Assembly (NCBI GenBank): GCA_945873625.1
Contig: CAMCDS010000013.1
Location: 1 to 60,870 of the forward strand
DNA: 60,870 bases
Direction: 5' to 3'
Origin: an uncultured Porphyromonadaceae bacterium
GTDB taxonomy: Bacteria > Bacteroidota > Bacteroidia > Bacteroidales > Muribaculaceae
The position numbers and the translations under genes were made by a program. Numbering within the stretch: the stretch's first letter is position 1; every line of letters starts with the position of its first letter. The notes under the pieces are model-generated. The model made no database searches. It had not been told where the DNA came from and saw only the letters and a list, made by a program, of their open reading frames with translations. Below are positions 16,302-24,625 of this stretch, piece by piece.

Positions 16302-17174
16302 TTACTGAGTCTGGAGTCGGAAGGTAACGGGCAGGTTGAAGTAAGAGCGTACGGGTACACCGTTGTTCTTACCGGGCTGCCACTTCGGCATCTTTTTGAC
16401 TACGCGGATAGCCTCACGGTCGAGGTCTTTGTCGACGCCCTTGGCAATCTTCACGTGGCCGATGCTGCCGTCTTTCTCAACGACGAAGTTAACAACTACG
16501 CGACCCTGGATGTCGTTCTGCTGAGCGGCCTCGGGATAACGCATGTTGTTGCTGAGCCACTTCATAAGCGCTGCCTGACCGCCGGGGAACTCTGCGGGCT
16601 GCTCTACAGCCACGAAGATCTGCTCCTCCTTGGGTTTCACAACTTCAGGTTCGGGTTCCTTAACGACAACCTGCTCGTGAACTGCCTTGAATTTGTCAAC
16701 ATCGTCTGAACCCTCCTGGTTGACAACGCCACGCGCGGTGTTGTCTTCCCTCTGGGTCTCCATGTCCATCACCTCGTTCTTCACCTTATCGGCGTCGACG
16801 ATGGCAATCTGGGTAACCTGAACAGTAGCGAGCACTTCCTGGGGAACCTCAGGAACCTTCTGCTCAAACTTCTGCTCTTCCACTTCCTCCTCTTCGGGGG
16901 TCTCCTCAACCTGTTCAAGGATAGCCTGGCTCATCTTCTCAGCCTTCTCCTTGGCCTCGAGGGCAGCCTTCTCGGCCTGATAGTCGGAATACTTTGAGTA
17001 GCCGAAAATCAGACAGAAAACCACGATAAGACCTACGAGAGTGTAGAGGGCGGCCATGTTGTGGCGCTTGTCGCTCTTCGCACGGAGCTGATAGGCGCCG
17101 AACTCCTTGTTCTTATCGGCGAATACTATATCACGCCAATCCTTTGATGTCAGATCTACATTTCTTTTAGCCAT
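16302..17174 (-). CDS. tonB: TonB family energy transducer
   Basis: A 290-residue TonB. It carries proton-motive energy from ExbB-ExbD to outer-membrane TonB-dependent receptors. A cytoplasmic tail (MAKRNVDLTSKDWRDIVF, including the EFGAYQLR motif) precedes one transmembrane helix at about 37-56. A Glu/Val/Lys-rich periplasmic spacer runs from about 60 to 190. The C-terminal TonB domain covers about 195-290 (FPGGQAALMKWLSNNMRYPEAAQQNDIQGRVVVNF to PVTFRLQTQ). The spacer is acidic and Glu/Val-rich rather than the Pro/Lys type of E. coli. It is the last gene of the exbB-exbD-exbD-tonB operon, 35 bases after the second exbD. Confidence 0.95.
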   Translation of the reverse strand: MAKRNVDLTSKDWRDIVFADKNKEFGAYQLRAKSDKRHNMAALYTLVGLIVVFCLIFGYSKYSDYQAEKAALEAKEKAEKMSQAILEQVEETPEEEEVEEQKFEQKVPEVPQEVLATVQVTQIAIVDADKVKNEVMDMETQREDNTARGVVNQEGSDDVDKFKAVHEQVVVKEPEPEVVKPKEEQIFVAVEQPAEFPGGQAALMKWLSNNMRYPEAAQQNDIQGRVVVNFVVEKDGSIGHVKIAKGVDKDLDREAIRVVKKMPKWQPGKNNGVPVRSYFNLPVTFRLQTQ

Positions 17175-17209
17175 TTACTTTTACTGCTTTAAAGGTTAAT
17201 AAATCTGGA

Positions 17210-17956
17210 TCACTTGTGGTGACGGTTCTGATAGTCGATAAGCATGAGCGAGTCCACCTTCTCCATATTGTCGATCTGATACTTGGAGATGGAGTTGATC
17301 TGCATCTCGTCGAGGATTTCCACGAGTGCGCCATAAGATGCCTCGGGTGTCGACTTGATGATGATCACGGGCTTCTTGAGGTTTTCATCCTTGCGAACCT
17401 GCTTGGCGAGCTCGTCGTATTTAGCCTGGTCGATCTTGCCGTCGCGGAACTGCTTTTTGTATTCCTCAAGTTTCTTGAGAACCTCCTTGTTGCGCTCCTG
17501 AATGATTTTGCGGATGCCGCGGGCCTGGGGAATACCCTGACCGTTGACCTCGTCAGCGAGGAACTCAGCTTTCTGGAGATTGTTGTTTGCGGCAACCGAC
17601 TCATTTGTTACAGCTTCGCCGTTGAGGGGTTTGCCGTCGAAATAGTAGACTTCATTGACAACCTTGCCGTTGACGGTGTCGGGCACCATTGAGCCGGTCT
17701 TGCGCTTGGCGTCGAGGATGATAGTGATAGCATCGTCGGCCGAGGCCTGGCTCATGTTCTCGACATTGTCGACCTTCTCGTTAGAGGGAAGGGCGATGTT
17801 GAGCGTCTGAGACTTGATCATCGTGGTACAGAGCATGAAGAATGTGATAAGCAACATGTTCATGTCGACCATAGGCGTGAAGTCCACGCGGATCGTCATT
17901 TTTTTCTGATGGTTCTTGCCTTTGCCGCCGCCATCGTTCTGTTGAACTTCTGCCAT
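17210..17956 (-). CDS. exbD: ExbD/TolR family biopolymer transporter (second)
   Basis: A 248-residue ExbD with the one N-terminal membrane helix (about 26-46) that contains the proton-carrying aspartate in the VDFTPMVDMNMLLITFF motif. E. coli ExbD has 141 residues; here the periplasmic part is enlarged by a charged insertion (about 120-185) rich in Lys, Glu and Gln that is likely helical. The C-terminus keeps the VIIIKSTPEASYGALVEILDEMQ fold element. It starts one base after the stop of the upstream exbD, so translation is coupled. Confidence 0.93.
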   Translation of the reverse strand: MAEVQQNDGGGKGKNHQKKMTIRVDFTPMVDMNMLLITFFMLCTTMIKSQTLNIALPSNEKVDNVENMSQASADDAITIILDAKRKTGSMVPDTVNGKVVNEVYYFDGKPLNGEAVTNESVAANNNLQKAEFLADEVNGQGIPQARGIRKIIQERNKEVLKKLEEYKKQFRDGKIDQAKYDELAKQVRKDENLKKPVIIIKSTPEASYGALVEILDEMQINSISKYQIDNMEKVDSLMLIDYQNRHHK

Positions 17957-17957
17957 A

Positions 17958-18680
17958 TTATTCTCCTGCTTTAAGTGCTGTCAATAAAGTGAATTTGTTC
18001 ATGTGGATAGTCTGAAGGTTGTCCATGACGCGATGCATCGTGCCATAGCTGGTGTTCTGGTCGGCCTTGATGGCCACGCCAGTGCCGTCTTTGATGGCTC
18101 CGGCGAGGATCTCATTGTCGGTCTGACGCAGAGCCTTCATCCACATCTGGAATTCATTGGGGCGGTTTTCATCCTTGTTGTCGTCGATGGGTATACCCGT
18201 GATATGCTTAGGATTCTCACTTTCTCCCTGGAGCCATTTGTCGGCCTGGGTGGAAGTAGTGGTGTTTCCGGCAAGGTCAAGGAATTCACCCATCTGCGAA
18301 AGAGGTACTCCGAAAGCGCCCAGTTTGCTGAAGGTGAGCTTCTGCTGCGGTGTGAAAGACACCTTGTTCTTATGCGACTCGTTGTAGATCTCGCTTACTT
18401 TGTCGAGGAGTGCCATGCGCATTCTTTCGTTGCTCCAGTTGGCACTTGTGTCGTTGTTCATTGTAAGCCATACCTTACCTTCGGGACTCACGAGCACCTG
18501 CACGAAGTTCGTCTCCTGCACCTTCTCTTCTGAGACGGAAGGCGGGGTAACGACCGTTGCGGGCTCTTTGGCGAGGAAGGTCGAGGTCAACATGAAGAAG
18601 GTAAGCAAAAGCACGGTCACATCACTCATCGCCGTCATGTCGATGAATGTGGATTTTCTTGCGATTTTTACTCTTCCCAT
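17958..18680 (-). CDS. exbD: ExbD/TolR family biopolymer transporter (first)
   Basis: A 240-residue ExbD. The membrane helix (about 14-33) includes the conserved acidic residue in STFIDMTAMSDVTVLLLTFFML. The periplasmic domain is extended relative to E. coli and ends AIKADQNTSYGTMHRVMDNLQTIHMNKFTLLTAL. It differs clearly from the second ExbD, so the motor probably uses two distinct ExbD subunits. It lies 70 bases after exbB. Confidence 0.93.
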   Translation of the reverse strand: MGRVKIARKSTFIDMTAMSDVTVLLLTFFMLTSTFLAKEPATVVTPPSVSEEKVQETNFVQVLVSPEGKVWLTMNNDTSANWSNERMRMALLDKVSEIYNESHKNKVSFTPQQKLTFSKLGAFGVPLSQMGEFLDLAGNTTTSTQADKWLQGESENPKHITGIPIDDNKDENRPNEFQMWMKALRQTDNEILAGAIKDGTGVAIKADQNTSYGTMHRVMDNLQTIHMNKFTLLTALKAGE

Positions 18681-18750
18681 ATTAGCTATTAACTTAATTC
18701 GGTTTTGTGAATATTTTAGCCTGCACTAATCATAGACTGTGAAGTCGGAA

Positions 18751-19602
18751 TTAGTGAGTGGCAGCGAAGGTAGCTACGATAGAGAAACCGATTTCGTCGA
18801 TAGCGTAGGTGAGGTTGTCGATTTTGTTGGTGAAGAAGTTGTAGGAGATAACTGCGAAAGCACCGGTTGCGATACCGAAGGCGGTGTTCACAAGTGCCTC
18901 AGAGATACCAGTCGAGAGCTCAGTGGAGTCGGGCGAGCCGGAAGCTGCAAGAGCCTGGAACGACTTAATCATACCCATTACCGTACCGAGAAGACCGACG
19001 AGGGTACCGAGAGTGGTGAGGGTAGCGACGATGGGGAGGTTCTGCGAGAGCGAAGGCATCTCGAGGGCGGTAGCCTCTTCAACCTCGTTGCGGAGAGTGG
19101 TGAGCTTCTGCTCTTTGCTGAGCACGGTGTTCTGGTCCATCTCTTTGTACTTCACGAGAGTGTTGTAGACTACGGAAGCTACAGAGCCTTTCTGCTTGCG
19201 GCAGCGGTCCATGGCAGCGTCGATCTTGTTGGCAGCGAGGTCAGCCTTGATGTCGGCTACGAACTTAGTGGTGTTGCCCTTGCCCGAAGCGGAGCTGATG
19301 GCGATCCAGCGCTCGATCGAGAGAACGATAACGGTGAGCAGAAGGGTCATCAGGATAGGCACGATGAATCCACCTTTGTAGACGGTGCCGGCCAGGTTCA
19401 GGGGGTGGTTGGCGGTGTCGCCGCCTTCAAAGTTGCCCGAATAGCCCATGCCGAAGAGGAAGATGCAGACAGCTGCGATAGCGCAGGCGATGATTACCAG
19501 GAATGCGTTGCGGATGCCGCGAACGTTGCTGATTTTCTCCTCCTTTTTGATTTTTTGAGCTACAGGCTTCGGAGCCTGAGGCGTAGGATTCTTTGTCTCC
19601 AT
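18751..19602 (-). CDS. exbB: MotA/TolQ/ExbB family proton channel protein
   Basis: A 283-residue ExbB. It forms the inner-membrane pentameric channel that surrounds ExbD. Three membrane helices are seen: about 30-52 (AFLVIIACAIAAVCIFLFGMG), about 75-97 (GGFIVPILMTLLLTVIVLSIERW) and a long pair in the second half (LPIVATLTTLGTLVGLLGTVMGMIKSFQAL and EALVNTAFGIATGAFAVISYNFF) that carries the conserved TLxxLGTLVGLLGTV signature. An N-terminal Pro-rich cytoplasmic tail is typical of Bacteroidetes. It is the first gene of the Ton-motor operon and has an unusually long leader. Confidence 0.95.
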   Translation of the reverse strand: METKNPTPQAPKPVAQKIKKEEKISNVRGIRNAFLVIIACAIAAVCIFLFGMGYSGNFEGGDTANHPLNLAGTVYKGGFIVPILMTLLLTVIVLSIERWIAISSASGKGNTTKFVADIKADLAANKIDAAMDRCRKQKGSVASVVYNTLVKYKEMDQNTVLSKEQKLTTLRNEVEEATALEMPSLSQNLPIVATLTTLGTLVGLLGTVMGMIKSFQALAASGSPDSTELSTGISEALVNTAFGIATGAFAVISYNFFTNKIDNLTYAIDEIGFSIVATFAATH

Positions 19603-19987
19603 AATGTGTCTGTTTGTGTTTTGTTGTTTATTTTAAAGTGTTTGTTGATTTGTTACTTTTCTGAACAGTTCTGATTGCTTGCGAGGAGCAGATATTAAGA
19701 CCTAAACTTGAAAGAGGCGGTGAAATGCCTTCCGCGGCTCAGACCTCATATCCAATAACGGATAAAGCAATCCTTAATTATATCCGTTATTCCGGCAGGA
19801 ATAATCCTGATTAAACAATTTCCTGTCGAAACCCTGCTGACGGTTTCATGACCTTTCCGTGCCTTCTGTGTAGCCACCGCCTGGCTTTCCGGTCTAATAT
19901 ACTAAAAATCAGTACATATAAGAACTTTAAGCATAGACTTTAAGGCTACCTTGCGACGCATCACTGTCATAAAATCTCTTTCATCAT
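19603..19987 (-). promoter_or_regulatory. Long structured 5' leader of the exbB operon
   Basis: About 385 bases separate the best promoter from the exbB start. The leader contains a hairpin with an 11-bp perfect stem (aataacggata at 19754-19764 paired with tatccgttatt at 19781-19791), and a second small palindrome (caggaataatcctg at 19796-19809). A 19-codon reading frame begins with ATG at 19961 and ends with TAG at 19902. No known riboswitch consensus was recognised. Nothing else was found in this stretch. Confidence 0.45.
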
Positions 19988-20019
19988 GCAAAGTTATATA
20001 AAATTTTGAAGAAGACAAT
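19988..20019 (-). promoter_or_regulatory. Promoter of the exbB-exbD-exbD-tonB operon
   Basis: On the minus strand ATTG (20016-20019) and TAACTTTGC (19988-19996) are 19 bases apart, close to the Bacteroidetes TTTG-N19-TAnnTTTG layout. It is the strongest promoter candidate in the 594-base gap upstream of exbB. Confidence 0.6.
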
Positions 20020-20100
20020 ATCTCCGCGCTATTTTTTTCTTCATAAAGTGTATTTTTCCTCACCGACGCCGTCAGTGAGCTTCCGCATAAAGCCTCCTGT

Positions 20101-20152
20101 ATAGAGTAAGGAGTCTCCGCGAGGCGCGTGCCCCGGAGGAGACTCCTTCTAT
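20101..20152 (-). terminator. Stem-loop downstream of folE
   Basis: A perfect 11-bp stem (aaggagtctcc at 20108-20118 with ggagactcctt at 20138-20148) extends imperfectly outward through tatag/ctata. It lies about 45 bases past the folE stop. There is no clear T-run on the minus strand, so it may be a weak terminator or an RNA-stabilising hairpin. Confidence 0.5.
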
Positions 20153-20196
20153 ATGTGGCGTCCTATTTGTGGCGTCTGCAGGGCTGGCCTTACGCA

Positions 20197-20781
20197 TCAC
20201 TGCCCGATGAGACGGAGGAACTCGGCACGGAGACCGGCGTCGTCGGCAAACCGTCCGGAATATTCATAGGTGGTGGTGAGCGATTCCTGTTTCTCCACAC
20301 CACGCATCTTCATGCAGAGGTGCTGGCCCGTGCAGCTGACTATCACGCCCTCGTTGGGTAGAGTCTCGGAAATGACACGGCAAACCTCCGCCGTGAGCCT
20401 TTCCTGCACCTGCAGCCGGCGCGCGAAGCAGTCGACTATCCTCGCGAGTTTCGAGAGGCCGATTATCTTCCCTTTCGGTATATAGCCGACGGCGACGGTG
20501 CCGAAGAAGGGGAGTATATGGTGCTCGCAAAGGCTATGGAACTCTATATCCTTGACTATCACTATCCGGGAGCCTGAATGTTCAAACACCGCCTTGCTGG
20601 CTATTTCCTTCGGATCCTGGCGGTAGCCGGCCGTGCAGTCGAGTATGGCCTTGGCGGCGCGTATAGGGGTCTTCACGAGTCCCTCGCGCTCCGTGTCTTC
20701 GCCTATGAGGCGCATTATTTCCTTATAATGGTAAGCAAGCTCTTCGACGAGCTTCTCGTCATGGGGTTCTTTTCTGCTCAC
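20197..20781 (-). CDS. folE: GTP cyclohydrolase I FolE
   Basis: A 194-residue FolE that converts GTP to dihydroneopterin triphosphate, the entry to folate synthesis. Zinc and active-site residues are seen in IEFHSLCEHHILPFFG (Cys and His near 85-90) and in CTGQHLCMKMRGV near 150-162. The substrate segment GKIIGLSKLARIVDCFARRLQVQERLT is intact. Translation appears to begin at a GTG codon at 20781, because no in-frame ATG exists before residue 23 of this frame. The order tpiA, SPOR gene, folE in one direction is a familiar Bacteroidales arrangement. Confidence 0.95.
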   Translation of the reverse strand: MSRKEPHDEKLVEELAYHYKEIMRLIGEDTEREGLVKTPIRAAKAILDCTAGYRQDPKEIASKAVFEHSGSRIVIVKDIEFHSLCEHHILPFFGTVAVGYIPKGKIIGLSKLARIVDCFARRLQVQERLTAEVCRVISETLPNEGVIVSCTGQHLCMKMRGVEKQESLTTTYEYSGRFADDAGLRAEFLRLIGQ

Positions 20782-20844
20782 TGTCTTATGAGATTAAAGT
20801 CCGCTTGAGTAGTGGTGATGAAAAATCCGCGAGTCGTCTCCTTT

Positions 20845-21372
20845 TTATTTAAGCTTCACAATCGACGACTTTACGACGCGCATCTCGGAGCTGAACGACG
20901 GGAATGTCCTTTTAAGCTCCTGCAGGGCGGCGTTAGCCTCGCCTATGGTCGCGAAGTTGCCTACCGTGGTGTACCAGTAGGGCGATTTGGAGAAAGTGTA
21001 GACCTGTCCGCGGTATTTCGGGAGGCGGGCCGATATGGCGCTTCCGCGAGCCTTTGCCCTCGCCTGGAGCGACGAAGGGTTGTGTCCGTCGCTGAACACC
21101 TGTATTCTATATCCGGTGCGTCTGGCGCCCGACTGGCGGGAATGTTGCCCCGACGACGGACGCTGCGTCCCTACCTTGGGAGTGGCCAGAATCTGTTCGA
21201 GCAGGTCGTCGGACATGATGATTTCCACATTTCCTTCCGACTCCTCCACTATCTTCTCGATAGGGTTCTTCTCTTCGGCCTGCGTCTCACGCGGCTCTTC
21301 GGTCTGGGCGTGGAGCGCCCCCGACATGGAAAGCGTCAGAGCCAGACAGATAAGGATAATCCTGAAATTCAT
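20845..21372 (-). CDS. SPOR domain-containing exported protein
   Basis: A 175-residue protein with a signal peptide (about 1-22, ending ALHAQ) and an acidic low-complexity linker. A C-terminal SPOR domain spans about 85-172: TGYRIQVFSDGHNPSSLQARAKARG and YWYTTVGNFATIGEANAALQELKRTFP. SPOR domains bind denuded septal peptidoglycan, so a role at the division site or in the cell wall is likely. It lies between tpiA and folE in the same direction. Confidence 0.87.
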   Translation of the reverse strand: MNFRIILICLALTLSMSGALHAQTEEPRETQAEEKNPIEKIVEESEGNVEIIMSDDLLEQILATPKVGTQRPSSGQHSRQSGARRTGYRIQVFSDGHNPSSLQARAKARGSAISARLPKYRGQVYTFSKSPYWYTTVGNFATIGEANAALQELKRTFPSFSSEMRVVKSSIVKLK

Positions 21373-21572
21373 TCCGCAGTTACAGTATGATTTTGGTGAT
21401 TGTCGTGTCGCGGATACTTCCCGGCATTGAAGACCCGACCGGAGGACATACCGACTGATGTCGCCTCTGCCGATGAGGATAATTCGGGGCCGGCACCTCG
21501 GAATCGGCGCCGGACCCCGGTCAGGTCAGTTCGAAAGTATTCGGATGGTTATATTTTTTCGGACGTCGATGT

Positions 21573-22328
21573 TCAGTCGAACGCTTCCACGATACCCATG
21601 AATGAGTCGGCTTTCAGGGCTGCGCCTCCGATGAGGCCACCGTCGACGTCGGGCTTCGAGAAAAGCTCGCGTGCGTTGGTAGGCTTGCAGCTTCCGCCGT
21701 AGAGGATGGAAGTGTCGCCGGCAATCTCCTTGCCGTACTTCTCTTCGATGGCGGCGCGGATGTTGGCGTGCATGTCCTGAGCCTGCTCGGCAGTGGCAGT
21801 CTTGCCGGTGCCGATTGCCCATACGGGTTCGTAAGCCACGATCACCTTGGCGAAGTCGGCGGGGTCGAGAGCAAAGAGAGCCTCGATCTGCGAGCGCACC
21901 ACCTGATTGAACGATCCGTCTTCGCGCTGCTCGAGCACCTCGCCCACACAGAAGATGGGGGTAAGGCCGTTGGCAAGGGCCTGGCGGGTCTTGGCGAGGA
22001 GCTGTTCGTTGGTCTCGCCGAAGTACTGGCGACGCTCGCTGTGGCCGATGATGCAGTAGCCGGCTCCGGTCGAAGCCACCATTGCAGCGCTGATTTCGCC
22101 GGTGTAGGCGCCCTTGTCGTGTTCGGAGCAGTTTTCGGCTCCGAGACCGAGAAGCTCACGGTCGATCACGCCGTTGACCGAAACAAGATGAGTGGCCGGA
22201 ACGCAGACCACTACGTCGCAATTATGCTTTGAAGCCTTGAGGGCCTCATTGATGTTGGATGCGAGTTCCACGCCTTCTTCGAGGGTGGTGTTCATTTTCC
22301 AGTTGCCTGCGACTATATTCTTTCTCAT
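21573..22328 (-). CDS. tpiA: Triosephosphate isomerase
   Basis: A 251-residue TIM that interconverts glyceraldehyde-3-phosphate and dihydroxyacetone phosphate. It opens [12 protein letters not shown] with the substrate lysine (Lys12). The catalytic histidine lies in [15 protein letters not shown] (about 92-106) and the catalytic glutamate in [17 protein letters not shown] (about 163-179). The phosphate loop [17 protein letters not shown] and GGLIGGAAL complete the barrel. Length and motifs are canonical. It is the first gene of the tpiA-SPOR-folE group; the 200-base gap after it holds an imperfect GC-rich stem near 21488-21522. Confidence 0.97.
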   Translation of the reverse strand: MRKNIVAGNWKMNTTLEEGVELASNINEALKASKHNCDVVVCVPATHLVSVNGVIDRELLGLGAENCSEHDKGAYTGEISAAMVASTGAGYCIIGHSERRQYFGETNEQLLAKTRQALANGLTPIFCVGEVLEQREDGSFNQVVRSQIEALFALDPADFAKVIVAYEPVWAIGTGKTATAEQAQDMHANIRAAIEEKYGKEIAGDTSILYGGSCKPTNARELFSKPDVDGGLIGGAALKADSFMGIVEAFD

Positions 22329-22352
22329 TTTTCTTAAAATTTTGAGTTCGGT

Positions 22353-22385
22353 GCAAAGGTAACCAATTCTTTCGATTCGACCAAA
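22353..22385 (-). promoter_or_regulatory. Promoter of tpiA
   Basis: On the minus strand TTTG (22382-22385) and TACCTTTGC (22353-22361) are separated by 20 bases. The start codon follows 24 bases further on. This is a textbook Bacteroidetes promoter. Confidence 0.85.
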
Positions 22386-22449
22386 TCTATTTTACCGCGC
22401 CGCATCGCGAAATGGCATTTTGCTCCATATTATTTACAGATGAGGCGGA

Positions 22450-22992
22450 TTACATCGATTCGAGGTCTACGAATCTGTCGTCGAGTTCATCGGCGTCAAA
22501 CTCCGAATCGCCGTAGAAGTCCATGTCGAGCTCACGCGATAGGTCGGCGGCCTTCTTCTCGATTTTCTTCTCGAAGTCGTCGATGTCGACATGCTGGGCG
22601 GGGGCCTTCCCCTCCTTTAGGCAGCAGAGGGGTTCGGAAATGTTCTTTCCGGTGATAATCTCCTTCAGCTCCATGAAGAAGGAGCGCTCGGTGAGTCCGT
22701 CGAACACGAACTCAATCTTCTGCCCCTCATCCTCGATGAGCTCACTCAGCCTGGTCTCGTCCATGAGATAGAGGTCTCTGTCGCTGAGGGTGCCGAAGTC
22801 TTCGATGGCCACCTCGTCGAGGCGCCGCCAGTCGTCGTCGCAGATATAGAATGAGTTGATCTCATCCTTCGAATAGTCTACACTGTCGAGAATGGCGTCG
22901 CGCAACTCCATGAAATAAGCGTCGGGGTCAATCTCTATCTCTCTTCTGAAATTGGCCGTTTCTTCACTGATTATCTTGAATCTGTAGATCAT
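22450..22992 (-). CDS. Plasmid pRiA4b ORF-3-like family protein
   Basis: A 180-residue acidic protein of the pRiA4b ORF-3-like (PRiA4_ORF3) family. The family pattern is seen at the N-terminus: MIYRFKIISEE, then a REIEIDPDAYFMELRDAIL segment and FYICDDDWRRLDEVA. Its function is unknown; despite the plasmid-derived name, members are chromosomal in many Bacteroidales. No transposase or plasmid gene lies nearby. It stands alone between tpiA and the DUF3332 gene. Confidence 0.8.
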   Translation of the reverse strand: MIYRFKIISEETANFRREIEIDPDAYFMELRDAILDSVDYSKDEINSFYICDDDWRRLDEVAIEDFGTLSDRDLYLMDETRLSELIEDEGQKIEFVFDGLTERSFFMELKEIITGKNISEPLCCLKEGKAPAQHVDIDDFEKKIEKKAADLSRELDMDFYGDSEFDADELDDRFVDLESM

Positions 22993-23173
22993 CGTTGGGT
23001 GTTTTGTCTGTTTACGTTCGGGGCGGAGGGAGGATTCCGATACGCGAAGTTATCAATTTTTTCTTTAACAACACACATAATAGCCCTATTATTATTCCGT
23101 GCCGAAAGTTTTTATTGATGCCGTGGCTCAAAAAGTTGTCCTATAATGCGTAAAATGTGTGCTTTTTCCGCAT

Positions 23174-23214
23174 CCCGGAATAATCTTTTGCCGCCGATTC
23201 TGTTATATAGATAC
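23174..23214 (+). promoter_or_regulatory. Promoter-like element before DUF3332 gene
   Basis: The stretch tcccggaataatcttttgcc continues to gttatatagatac (23202-23214). It resembles the stretch ending gttataaagatac at 23863-23875, ahead of the YtxH cluster, including the cccgg word and a CCG triplet at similar spacing. It lies 40 bases before the DUF3332 start. It does not fit the TAnnTTTG pattern, so an alternative sigma factor or regulator is possible. Confidence 0.4.
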
Positions 23215-23253
23215 GACAAACTATAAACTGATTTAACCACATCCACATATCTG

Positions 23254-23805
23254 ATGAGAAAAATCTACATCTCAGCCGCGCTGGCGGCTCTTCTCCTCTG
23301 CTCCACCACACTGACAAGCTGCATCGGCAGTTTCGCACTCACCAACCGCGTGCTCAACTGGAACAAGCAGGTGGGCTCGAAATTCGTCAACGAGCTGGTT
23401 TTCTTCGCCTTCTGGGTGCTTCCCGTGTATGAGGTTACGAGCATCGCCGACCTCCTTGTGGTGAACAGCATAGAGTTCTGGAGCGGCAACAATCCTGTCT
23501 CGGCCTCGACGAAAGTGATCGACAATGAATCGGGCCGCTACATGATAGCGTGCGACGGAAAGGGCTACACGGTAACATGCGAGGCTACGGGCGAATCGTT
23601 CCGCCTCGACTTCGACACCGACGAGCAGACGTGGAGTCTCGGTGTCGACGGCAAGAGTTATCCCTTCATGACCATGCTCGACCCCGGCCACGTGAAGATG
23701 ATAATGCCCGACGGCAGCTTCACCACCGTAGAGCTTTCCGAGCAGGGCGTGATGGCCTATCAGGCAAGCGCCGCGCCTAAGAGCTTGATGGCCCTGAACC
23801 GCTGA
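23254..23805 (+). CDS. DUF3332 family lipoprotein
   Basis: A 183-residue DUF3332 protein. The N-terminus is a lipoprotein signal (AALAALLLCSTTLTSC, Cys23), followed by IGSFALTNRVLNWNKQVGSKFVNELVFF, which is the family hallmark, and a hydrophobic stretch (about 46-66) that may be a membrane segment. The C-terminal half is a small beta-rich domain. The function is unknown. It is a single-gene unit with its own promoter-like element. Confidence 0.85.
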   Translation: MRKIYISAALAALLLCSTTLTSCIGSFALTNRVLNWNKQVGSKFVNELVFFAFWVLPVYEVTSIADLLVVNSIEFWSGNNPVSASTKVIDNESGRYMIACDGKGYTVTCEATGESFRLDFDTDEQTWSLGVDGKSYPFMTMLDPGHVKMIMPDGSFTTVELSEQGVMAYQASAAPKSLMALNR

Positions 23806-23832
23806 CCATCGGCAAAGTTAAAAAAAATCACA

Positions 23833-23875
23833 CCCGGGCACAATCATTCTGGCCGAAACTTTGTTATAAAGATAC
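23833..23875 (+). promoter_or_regulatory. Promoter-like element before the YtxH cluster
   Basis: The word cccgggcacaatcattctgg continues to gttataaagatac (23863-23875). It resembles the element before the DUF3332 gene at 23174-23214. The first YtxH gene begins about 180 bases downstream. Confidence 0.4.
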
Positions 23876-24057
23876 AGAGGTTCGGTGTCCGGACCTGAAA
23901 AGCGCTGATTCCACTCTCGAGCAACCCGATTGAAAAGATTTCCTTCCGAAACCCTCAATACGGACTCAGACCGGGATTAAAGCGTCAGCAAAAAGAAAGA
24001 AACAAATAACCGGCGGAAAGGTCAGCGACCGTGTCCGCATAAAACCAGATTAAAGAA

Positions 24058-24261
24058 ATGAAACCCTTACACATCATCCTCTCAGTAGTAGGCGGCGCCA
24101 TCGCAGGAGCTGCAGTAGGTCTTCTTCTCGCCCCCGAAAAAGGCGAAGACACCCGCAAGAACATCATGAAGCTCCTCAAGGAGAAAGGCATCTGCCTGAA
24201 GAAGGACAAGATGGAGGAGCTCGTGGATGAGATCGAAGACCAGATCGAGAAGCACATCTAA
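24058..24261 (+). CDS. YtxH domain protein, small membrane protein
   Basis: A 67-residue YtxH-type protein. A glycine-rich membrane helix (ILSVVGGAIAGAAVGLLLAP, about 7-26) is followed by the family tag EKGEDTRKNIMKLLKEKG and an acidic amphipathic tail. YtxH proteins are small, often stress-induced, membrane proteins of unknown role. It is the first gene of a four-gene cluster of small envelope proteins. Confidence 0.85.
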   Translation: MKPLHIILSVVGGAIAGAAVGLLLAPEKGEDTRKNIMKLLKEKGICLKKDKMEELVDEIEDQIEKHI

Positions 24262-24294
24262 TCCAATCACCCCCCTCACCAAAAACAGACAGAT

Positions 24295-24486
24295 ATGAAA
24301 GCATTGTATTATATATCCGCCTTTGTCGGAGGTGCCCTCGTAGGTTGCGCGTCCGCTATCCTCTTCGCCCCGAAGAAGGGTGAGGAATTCCGCTCGCAGA
24401 TTGTCGCCATTCTCAAGAGAAAAGGCGTGAAAATCAGCGATGCCGAGGTCGACGCCCTTGTGGCCGAACTCGCAGGAGGCGAGTGA
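24295..24486 (+). CDS. YtxH-like small membrane protein
   Basis: A 63-residue relative of the preceding protein: membrane helix YYISAFVGGALVGCASAILFAP (about 5-26), then KKGEEFRSQIVAILKRKGVKISDAEVDALVAEL. The pair looks like an old duplication, with the same helix-KKGE-amphipathic layout but limited identity. It lies 33 bases after the first YtxH gene. Confidence 0.82.
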   Translation: MKALYYISAFVGGALVGCASAILFAPKKGEEFRSQIVAILKRKGVKISDAEVDALVAELAGGE

Positions 24487-24538
24487 GAAACCCCTCCGCC
24501 GGCACCCGCGGGAGCCGAGCGCGCCCTCGACCGGACAA

Positions 24539-24581
24539 CGCGGAGAGCAGCCGGAACCACCATGACTGCTCTCCGCGCTTT
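24539..24581 (+). terminator. Stem-loop between YtxH2 and holin-like genes
   Basis: A perfect 12-bp stem (cgcggagagcag at 24539-24550, ctgctctccgcg at 24566-24577) is followed by ctttcgg. The T-run is short, so it may be an attenuator that lowers expression of the downstream genes rather than a full terminator. Confidence 0.55.
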
Positions 24582-24625
24582 CGGTGTATCCAAGAAAGCT
24601 GTTAATACGAAAGCTAACGTTGAGA

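Noticed and set aside
20101..20152. A known riboswitch upstream of exbB
   Set aside because: The hairpin lies closer to folE, on its downstream side, and no riboswitch consensus was recognised.
22450..22992. A plasmid or transposon remnant suggested by the pRiA4b ORF-3 family name
   Set aside because: No transposase, terminal repeats or plasmid functions are near; members are common as single chromosomal genes.
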